The notes below the pieces were generated by a model that ran no database searches, had not been told where the DNA came from, and saw nothing but the letters and a program-made list of their open reading frames with translations. Shown in pieces: positions 57,920 to 64,000 of a stretch of 64,000 nt of DNA. The stretch's first letter is position 1. Each line of letters opens with the position of its first letter. The stretch is taken from NCBI GenBank assembly GCA_018240435.1, contig JAFEFT010000017.1, positions 1 to 64,000 on the forward strand. Reading direction: 5' to 3'. Origin of the DNA: Pseudomonadota bacterium (GTDB lineage: Bacteria > Pseudomonadota > Gammaproteobacteria > Xanthomonadales > Xanthomonadaceae). The position numbers and the translations under genes were made by a program.

Positions 57920-58354
57920 GACCTTCCTCGGGGCAGTGTCGGTGGGCGCGAACGATCGCGGGGGATGCGGGTTGCCGGTGGATGGCGCAGCGAGGTCGGT
58001 GCAGAGCGCGGCGGCGTTGGTGCCGATGCGCGCCTGCGCGGTGTTGCTGCCGCACCCGCAGCGCCCCGGTGGGGCGTTGCCGTCGACCAAGCTAACGCAG
58101 GCGGATGCGCGGTTGGGTGCATGTTGTGTTTCCATTCAGGAAACGATCGAGTGGCAGGCGCCATGCGGCCATGCGGGCATCCCGGGCCGTTTCGCGATCC
58201 GGGCGTGACCGCGGCGACGTCCTTGCCACGGCCCCATCGCGTGGGCATCGAACCGCAACCTCTGGCGACAATGCTGCGGCGGTCGTGTCGACGATACCGT
58301 GATCGCGGTCGCAGCCTGCCACGGATTTGCAACGACGATGCGGCCGTGGCCGAC
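57920..58354. other. Intergenic region upstream of the secreted hydrolase gene
   Basis: 435 bp between two minus-strand genes. Open frames here lack ribosome-binding sites and protein-like composition. I see no repeat or RNA gene. It presumably holds the hydrolase promoter and the end of the LysR transcript. Confidence 0.5.
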
Positions 58355-59407
58355 TCAATGGCCCTGCAGCAGATCGGCGGCGAGGCGTGCGCCGTGGGTG
58401 CGGACGAAGCGGGCGCGATCTTCGGCGACGACCGTCTTGTAGTGCGATTCCAGCGGCCCGCCGAGGGCGAGGTCGTCCATGCGCGCCAGGCCGCCGCGCA
58501 CCAGGTCGAGCACGGCCTGGACCTTGTGCGACGGGGCATGGCGATGGCGCAGCGCCGCCATCAGCACGATCGGGCGAAAGCGCCATTGCGGCAGGACCTG
58601 TTCGAGCCGGCAGGCGCGGGCGGCGTCGGCGATGTAGGCCAGTGGTGCGCGGGCGATGCCGCCGCCGGAAATCGCCGCCACGTAGGACACGCGCAAGTCG
58701 TCGCTGAGCAGGGTCGGGCCGGCGATCGGCACCGTCACTTCCTCGTCGCCCGGCCCGTACAAGGTCCACGGGATCGGATTGCCGCGTCGCGAAATGGCGC
58801 GGATCGAGCGCATCGTCGCCAGATCTTCCGGCCGACTCGGGCGCCCGGCCTGATCGAGGAAGCCCGGCGCCGCCACCAGCACCGTCGGTTGCAGGCCGAG
58901 GGCGACATCGCCGAGATGGCGATCGGGGTCGTCGGTGATGAAAAACGCCACGTCGAGCGCGCGACCGACCAGATCGACAGAGCGATCGGACAGGTAGATC
59001 TCCAGGTTCAGTGCCGCGTGCTGCCGGCCCAGTTCCAGCAGGTCGCCGAGAAAGCCCATCTCCACCGCCGCCGTCGGCAAACTCAGCCGCAACGTGCCGT
59101 GCAGGCGGTCGCCGCCGTGCAGGCCGGTTTCGGCCTCGCGCAATTGCTGGCAGACGCTGGCCGCGCGCGTGTAGAACTCGCGGCCGTCGCTGGTCATCGC
59201 CAGGGTGCGGCTGGTGCGATCGAGCAGGCGCACGCCCAGGTGCGCCTCCAGTGCGGCGATGCGCTTGCTGACCGCCGAGGTCGACATGCCCAGCAACTTG
59301 CCGGCGCGCGTGAACGACCCGCATTCGACCAGTTGCACGAAGGCGTCCAGATCCTGGATGCGCCAATGCGCGAGGCTGCGCGATTTTCCCCGGGCCGACT
59401 CCCGCAT
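58355..59407 (-). CDS. LysR-family transcriptional regulator
   Basis: A 350-residue regulator with an N-terminal winged helix (IQDLDAFVQLVECGSFTRAGKLLGMSTSAVSKRIAALEAHLGVRLLDRTSRTLAMTSDG) and a substrate-binding domain (LRLSLPTAAVEMGFLGDLLELGRQHAALNLEIYLSDRSVDLV) of the CrgA/DmlR-like group. The ligand is unknown. The N-terminal 18 residues before the HTH are longer than usual, so the start (ATG 59407) is uncertain. Divergent from the large sensor cyclase gene, across 293 bp. Confidence 0.9.
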   Translation of the reverse strand: MRESARGKSRSLAHWRIQDLDAFVQLVECGSFTRAGKLLGMSTSAVSKRIAALEAHLGVRLLDRTSRTLAMTSDGREFYTRAASVCQQLREAETGLHGGDRLHGTLRLSLPTAAVEMGFLGDLLELGRQHAALNLEIYLSDRSVDLVGRALDVAFFITDDPDRHLGDVALGLQPTVLVAAPGFLDQAGRPSRPEDLATMRSIRAISRRGNPIPWTLYGPGDEEVTVPIAGPTLLSDDLRVSYVAAISGGGIARAPLAYIADAARACRLEQVLPQWRFRPIVLMAALRHRHAPSHKVQAVLDLVRGGLARMDDLALGGPLESHYKTVVAEDRARFVRTHGARLAADLLQGH

Positions 59408-59700
59408 GCGATCTCCACGCCGCGACGTATCGGTGCACTGTATGCGCATCGCGCCGGTGTGCGTCACGCTGCGCTGCGGCATCGGTTGCCGTGGCCGCAT
59501 CGCAACCACCTTCGCGCCGGCATTTGCGTCGCCTCGGGCCGGGCATCGTGCGCAGGCTTGGCCGGTCCGCCTTCGGCGATGGCCGAGCACCGGCGGCCTG
59601 CACCTCGGGTCGTCGCGCGCCCTCGCCGGAGGCGCTTGCCGCAGCCAGCCGGCCGTGGCATTGCGCTACCATCGTCGACAACCGGGAACGGGGGACTCGG

Positions 59701-62550
59701 GTGCGTTGGATCCGGCTCGTCGCATGGTTGCTCGCAGGCTGGCTGGCCGTCTCGACGGCGGTCGCCGACGAGCCGATCGTCACCCGGCTGACGCCGGACG
59801 TGCGCGCCTACCCGCAGTTCTTCGCGGTCGTCCAGGATCAGGCGCGACAGATCTATCTGGGCGGAACCGACGGCATCGCCCGTCACGATGGCGGGCGCTG
59901 GATCTGGCAGCCGGCGCCGCGACGGGGGCCGGTTCGTGCCTTGCTGGTCGATGCCGGCGGCAGGGTTTGGTACGGCGGCAGCGACAGCTTCGGCTACCTG
60001 CGCACGCTGCCGACCGGCGAGCAGCGCTACGTCGATCTGGCCGGGCAGTTCGCCGGCGACTTGCGTGGCCGCCAGTTCGCTGATGTCTGGACGATCGCCG
60101 AGCACGACGGCACGATCTGGTTCCAGGCCTTGCATGATCTGTTCACGGTCGATCGCCAGGGCCGTCGCATCGGTTACTGGCACCGCGATGAGCGCTTCGG
60201 CCTGGCCACCCAGGTGCGTGGCCAATTGTGGGTGCAATGGCGCGGCGAGGGCATCCGGCGCTGGGATGGCAAGGCGTTCGTGCCGGTCGCCGGCACCGCG
60301 ATGTATTCCGGCAAGCCGATCTACGGCATCTTCGAACTCGCCGATGGCGGCCTGCTGGTGCACGACGTCGGGGTCGGGCTGTCGATCTGGCGTGCCGGCG
60401 CGGTGACGCCGATCGACGCGCCAACCTTGCGCGATGCCATCGGTCATCTGTACTGGGGCGTCGGTCTGGGCAACGACCGTTTCGCCTTCGGTGGCGACGA
60501 CGGCCGGCTGCGGGTGTTCGACCGGTCGCGGCAAACGTTTTCCGAATTGGCGGTCGGCAACGGCTTCATGAGCCAGATCATCCGCGACCGCGACGGCGCC
60601 CTGCTGGCGGTCGACGATCGCGGCCTGATCCGGATTCCCTGGCCGCTGCACTGGTCACGCTATGGCGCCATCGACGGGGTCGCTGGCAACGTGCACGCGC
60701 TGGCGCGGGTCGATCGTCGCCTGTTCCTGTGTGGCACCGCCGGCGTTGCGCAGGCGGGCGTCACCGACGGCGCCGCGGTATTTCCGGCACGGATGCGCGC
60801 GTGGTTGCAAGGCGAATGTTGGCGCGTGCGGGCCGACGGCGATGCGCTGCTGGTCGCCGAGTCGATGGCGTTGCTGAGCGTGCGTGGCGATGCGGTGACG
60901 CGGCTGTCGCAGGACGATCTGTATCCACGCGCGCTGCTGCCCGACCCGGATGACCCGAACCTGCTGTGGGTCGGCGGTGAAAACGGCCCGGCGCTGTTCC
61001 GGCGCAGTGCCGGCACATGGCACTTGCAAGGCCGCGTGCAAACGCCGGGCTGGCGCATCACGACCTTGGCGGCGGCGCCGCACGGGGTGTGGCTGGGCAG
61101 CGACGATCACGGGCTGTATCGCGCCCGCGCCGATGCCAGGGCGCCATCGGGCTTCACCCTCCAGGCGTGGGCGACGGCGCGTGGCGTCGCCACCGACGAC
61201 AGCGACGAGGCGCAGGTATTCGCATGGCCGGAAGGTACCTACGTCAGCACCGGCCGCGGCTTGTTCCGACTGGCTGGCGATCGCTATGTCCGCGATGATC
61301 TGGGCGGCTTGCAAGCGCTGCTCGCCGAAGGCGAGGTGGTGAATCTGGTCGATGTCGACGTCGCCGGTGCCGAGCGCTGGGCGTACAGCTATCACACCGT
61401 GTTCCGCAAGCCGGCCGGTGGCCGCTGGCAGGTGGCGCTGGTCGGCGATCCGATGCTCGGGCCGATCGAGACCTTGCTGGTTCTGCCCGATGGCGACGTG
61501 CTGGTCGGCGCCGCCGGGCAAGTGTTGCGTTACCGCCACGAAGACCAGCCATCGACGGCGCCGGAGTCGCCACCGGTGCGGGTGACGGCGCTGCGTCTGA
61601 CCGAATCGGGCGGACGGGCGCAGCCGGTGGCGCTCGATCGCCCGGCGCACATCGCTTCGGGTGGCGAGCTCGCGTTCGATCTGGGCTTCAGCGACTACGG
61701 CAGCGGCGAGAAGCAATACCAGGTTCGCCTGCAGGGGCTGTCCGCGGCATGGTCGGATTGGAGCCGGCAGGCGAGTTATCGCTATTTTTCGCTGCCGCCG
61801 GGCGAGTATGCGCTGCAAGTTCGCGCCCGCACCGGCTACGGCGAGGCGATCGCCGGCGCGCCCTTCCGCTTCGTGGTCGAGCCACGCTGGTACGAACGGC
61901 GCGGGGTGGTGCCGGCGCTGATCGTGGTCGCCTGTGCGCTCATCGCCGGCGCCTTGGTGCAGCGCCAGCGGCTGCGCGTGCGCCGGCTGCGCGCGCACAA
62001 TCGCGAACTGGATCGGCTCGTGCATGCGCGCACGCAGGATCTCGAGCACGCCAACCAGCGGCTGCAGGATCTGGCCGATCGTGACGGCCTGACCGGCATC
62101 GCCAATCGGCGCCGTTTCGACGCCTTTCTCACCGATGCGCTGGCGCGCGCCCGTGCGCGCGGGCAGGCGCTGGGCCTGGCCTTGGTCGATGTCGATCATT
62201 TCAAGGGCTACAACGACCGCCACGGCCATCAGGCGGGTGACGATGTGCTGCGCAAGGTGGCGCGTCTGCTGGCCGATGGCGTGCGCGGCGACACCCTGGT
62301 GGCGCGTTACGGCGGCGAGGAATTCGCCATCGTCGTGCCCGGTTGCGAACTGGCGCCGTTGCGGGAGCTGGCCGAGCGCCTGCGCGTGCGGGTGCGGGCC
62401 GGCCTTGGCGAGGTCACCATCAGCATCGGCATCTGCGAGTTCGCTGCGGCCGCGAACGAGTCGGCGGAAGGCCTGGTCGCGCGCGCCGACGCGGCGTTGT
62501 ACCGGGCCAAGAATGGCGGCCGCGATCGCGTCGAGAGCTGGGAGCGGTGA
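59701..62550 (+). CDS. Two-component-like sensor diguanylate cyclase (beta-propeller, Y_Y_Y, GGDEF)
   Basis: A 949-residue protein: a signal anchor (RLVAWLLAGWLAVSTAVA), a long periplasmic region of propeller repeats (YLGGTDGIARHDGGRW, VWYGGSDSFGYLR, LWVGGENGPALFRR), a Y_Y_Y-like domain (QYQVRLQGLSAAWSDWSRQASYRYFSLPPGEY) near 680-715, a span at about 736-757, a coiled linker and a cytosolic GGDEF domain (GGEEF at 871-875). The active site is intact, but the RxxD inhibitory motif is absent (RGDT instead), so it should not be product-inhibited in the usual way. The GTG start has GGGGGA upstream. It should sense an extracytoplasmic signal, possibly a sugar or peptide. Confidence 0.88.
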   Translation: MRWIRLVAWLLAGWLAVSTAVADEPIVTRLTPDVRAYPQFFAVVQDQARQIYLGGTDGIARHDGGRWIWQPAPRRGPVRALLVDAGGRVWYGGSDSFGYLRTLPTGEQRYVDLAGQFAGDLRGRQFADVWTIAEHDGTIWFQALHDLFTVDRQGRRIGYWHRDERFGLATQVRGQLWVQWRGEGIRRWDGKAFVPVAGTAMYSGKPIYGIFELADGGLLVHDVGVGLSIWRAGAVTPIDAPTLRDAIGHLYWGVGLGNDRFAFGGDDGRLRVFDRSRQTFSELAVGNGFMSQIIRDRDGALLAVDDRGLIRIPWPLHWSRYGAIDGVAGNVHALARVDRRLFLCGTAGVAQAGVTDGAAVFPARMRAWLQGECWRVRADGDALLVAESMALLSVRGDAVTRLSQDDLYPRALLPDPDDPNLLWVGGENGPALFRRSAGTWHLQGRVQTPGWRITTLAAAPHGVWLGSDDHGLYRARADARAPSGFTLQAWATARGVATDDSDEAQVFAWPEGTYVSTGRGLFRLAGDRYVRDDLGGLQALLAEGEVVNLVDVDVAGAERWAYSYHTVFRKPAGGRWQVALVGDPMLGPIETLLVLPDGDVLVGAAGQVLRYRHEDQPSTAPESPPVRVTALRLTESGGRAQPVALDRPAHIASGGELAFDLGFSDYGSGEKQYQVRLQGLSAAWSDWSRQASYRYFSLPPGEYALQVRARTGYGEAIAGAPFRFVVEPRWYERRGVVPALIVVACALIAGALVQRQRLRVRRLRAHNRELDRLVHARTQDLEHANQRLQDLADRDGLTGIANRRRFDAFLTDALARARARGQALGLALVDVDHFKGYNDRHGHQAGDDVLRKVARLLADGVRGDTLVARYGGEEFAIVVPGCELAPLRELAERLRVRVRAGLGEVTISIGICEFAAAANESAEGLVARADAALYRAKNGGRDRVESWER

Positions 62551-62676
62551 GTTTTCCCGCCTCGGGATCCGCGCCGCGATGATCGTGGCGTCGAGGCGTC
62601 CGGGTGCGCGCCGGGTATGCCGCGCCGGGCGATCCCGGGTACAGTCCGGGCTGTGCCATTGCCTTCTCGCGCCGCC

Positions 62677-63477
62677 ATGAATCGTATCGACATCGTCTTC
62701 GCCGCGTTGCGCCATCGGGGCCGCAAGGCGTTGGTGCCCTTCATCACCGCTGGCGATCCGGCGCTCGAGGCCACGGTCGCGGTGATGCATGCGCTGGTTG
62801 CCGCGGGCGCCGACGCGATCGAACTGGGGGTGCCGTTTTCCGATCCGATGGCCGACGGCCCGACCATCCAGCGCAGTTCCGAGCGCGCGCTGGCGCGCGG
62901 GGTCGGTACCACCCGGGTATTGGCGATGGTGCGGCAATTCCGCGAACGCGATGCGCGCACGCCGGTGGTGCTGATGGGCTATCTCAACCCGGTGCTGGTG
63001 CGCGGGTGGGATGCGTTCGCGGGCGCGGCGGTCGCCGCCGGTGTCGACGGCGTGCTGCTGGTCGACCTGCCGCCGGAAGAAGCCGATGCGGCGCGCGCGA
63101 TCTTCACCAGCCACGGGCTGGCGCTGATCGCGCTGGCCGCGCCGACGACCTCGGCGGCGCGGCTGCAGCGGATCGCCGCCGATGCCCAAGGGTATTTGTA
63201 TTACGTCAGCTTCGCCGGCGTCACCGGCGCCGATCGCCTGGATGCGGCCGCCGTGCTCGATCGCGTGGCGAGGCTGCGCGAAAAAACCACGGCACCGGTC
63301 GTGGTCGGCTTCGGCGTCCGCGACGGCACCAGCGCCAGGGCGTTGGCGGCCGGTGCCGATGGTGTCGTGGTCGGCAGTGCGCTGGTGGAGGCAATCGCCG
63401 GCGCTGCCGACGTCGACGACGCGGCGTGCCGGGCCGGCGCTTTTCTCGCGCCGCTGCGGGCGGCGCTGGACGGCTGA
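62677..63477 (+). CDS. trpA: Tryptophan synthase alpha chain
   Basis: A 266-residue TIM-barrel subunit splitting indole-3-glycerol phosphate to indole and glyceraldehyde 3-phosphate. The catalytic pair is E49 and D60 in AIELGVPFSDPMADGP, at the same positions as in E. coli. VGFGVRDGTSA and the GADGVVVGSALV phosphate loop are present. The trpB gene is not adjacent; a sensor cyclase gene precedes it. accD follows after 108 bp. Confidence 0.95.
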   Translation: MNRIDIVFAALRHRGRKALVPFITAGDPALEATVAVMHALVAAGADAIELGVPFSDPMADGPTIQRSSERALARGVGTTRVLAMVRQFRERDARTPVVLMGYLNPVLVRGWDAFAGAAVAAGVDGVLLVDLPPEEADAARAIFTSHGLALIALAAPTTSAARLQRIAADAQGYLYYVSFAGVTGADRLDAAAVLDRVARLREKTTAPVVVGFGVRDGTSARALAAGADGVVVGSALVEAIAGAADVDDAACRAGAFLAPLRAALDG

Positions 63478-63585
63478 GGCGCCACGGTGGCGGTCGGCGG
63501 GCGGTCGGCGCAACGCTTTGCTAACGGTCGCCCGCGGCGGCGCTGCTAAACTGCGCCCCTTCGCCGATCCGGAACGCCCGAACCG

Positions 63586-64000
63586 ATGAGCTGGTTGCAA
63601 AAACTAATGCCTGCGCGCATCCGCACCCAGGGTGGCAACAAGCGCAGCATCCCGGAAGGGTTGTGGGAAAAGTGCGAGAAATGCGGGACGGTGCTGTACG
63701 GGCCGGAACTGGAGAAGAATCTCGAAGTCTGTCCCAAGTGCGATCACCATCGGCCGATTGGCGCGCGCGCGCGGCTGGCGAGTTTCCTCGACCCGGGCGA
63801 GCTGCAGGAAATCGCCGCCGACCTCGGCCCCACCGATCCGCTCAAGTTCAAGGACAGCAAGAAATATCCCGATCGCATCCGGGTCGCGCAGAAGGCGGTT
63901 GGCGAAAAGGATGCGATGGTCGTCGTGCGCGGCCGGCTCAAGGGTCAGGACGTGGTCGTGGCTGCCTTCGAGTTCCGTTACATGGGCGGCTCGATGGGCT
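63586..64000 (+). CDS. accD: Acetyl-CoA carboxylase carboxyltransferase beta subunit (partial, runs off the window)
   Basis: The first 138 residues only. The zinc ribbon is complete (C30, C33, C49, C52: [16 protein letters not shown]…CPKCDHH), followed by the start of the carboxyltransferase domain ([26 protein letters not shown], then [11 protein letters not shown]). Part of fatty-acid synthesis (malonyl-CoA). trpA-accD adjacency is common in gammaproteobacteria. Confidence 0.96.
   Translation, partial: MSWLQKLMPARIRTQGGNKRSIPEGLWEKCEKCGTVLYGPELEKNLEVCPKCDHHRPIGARARLASFLDPGELQEIAADLGPTDPLKFKDSKKYPDRIRVAQKAVGEKDAMVVVRGRLKGQDVVVAAFEFRYMGGSMG

Noticed and set aside
60655..63600. Long minus-strand frame opposite the sensor cyclase and trpA
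   Set aside because: Shadow of two well-supported plus-strand genes; no domain or start signal.

Overview
The window is GC-rich chromosomal DNA from a gammaproteobacterium of the Lysobacterales (Xanthomonadales). This rests on: a Xanthomonas-type arginine cluster with a fused acetylglutamate synthase/kinase and an ArgE-like acetylcitrulline deacetylase; an argH/AlgZ-type kinase/minor-pilin neighbourhood; GTG starts and ATGA/GTGA overlaps; and several families of short palindromic intergenic repeats. I see no rRNA, phage, insertion sequence or CRISPR array.

Layout. 1-7171: heptamer repeat array, then argG-argE'-argBA-GNAT-argC-argH. 7385-8428: orphan AlgZ/FimS-type histidine kinase (minus). 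8671-15316: minor pilin operon fimT-pilV-pilW-pilX-pilY1-pilE. 15591-17020: a 1.3-kb tRNA-Asn-bounded segment with a GNAT/DUF1778 toxin-antitoxin pair. 17135-20379: uncharacterised signalling protein, diguanylate cyclase, HNH nuclease. 20472-22832: acyl-CoA dehydrogenase and lipoprotein. 23163-26567: yajC-secD-secF. 26588-29793: suhB, trmJ, degenerate EAL protein. 30011-31618: secreted S10 peptidase. 31740-35371: threonine operon (homoserine dehydrogenase, thrB, thrC) behind a threonine-rich leader peptide. 35484-35929: 90-bp tandem repeats plus a heptamer array. 35989-43084: GltD-like ferredoxin oxidoreductase with a two-subunit 2-oxoacid oxidoreductase, interrupted by a Sel1/prolyl-hydroxylase-like gene. 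43136-48931 (minus): ribosomal oxygenase, GNAT protein, a TPR membrane protein with two broken copies, and two PIN toxin-antitoxin modules. 49267-52885: purB, fumC, lipoprotein. 52916-55885: second copy of the uncharacterised signalling protein beside a degenerate-GGDEF response regulator, then rnk. 55973-62550: secreted alpha/beta hydrolase, LysR regulator, large sensor diguanylate cyclase. 62677-64000: trpA and the start of accD.

How the parts work together. The arg genes should make arginine through acetylated intermediates. The pilin genes supply the priming tip of type IV pili, and an AlgZ-like kinase lies next to them without its usual regulator AlgR. Four genes carry GGDEF or EAL domains, of which two look catalytically competent. 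Two of them sit beside paralogous proteins of unknown function.

The most unusual structure is at 43-49 kb. A Phd/VapC cassette is flanked by a perfect 26-bp direct repeat lying in the 5' coding sequence of a duplicated TPR gene. Each PIN toxin ends in a 4-bp stop/start overlap with a TPR-family start codon.
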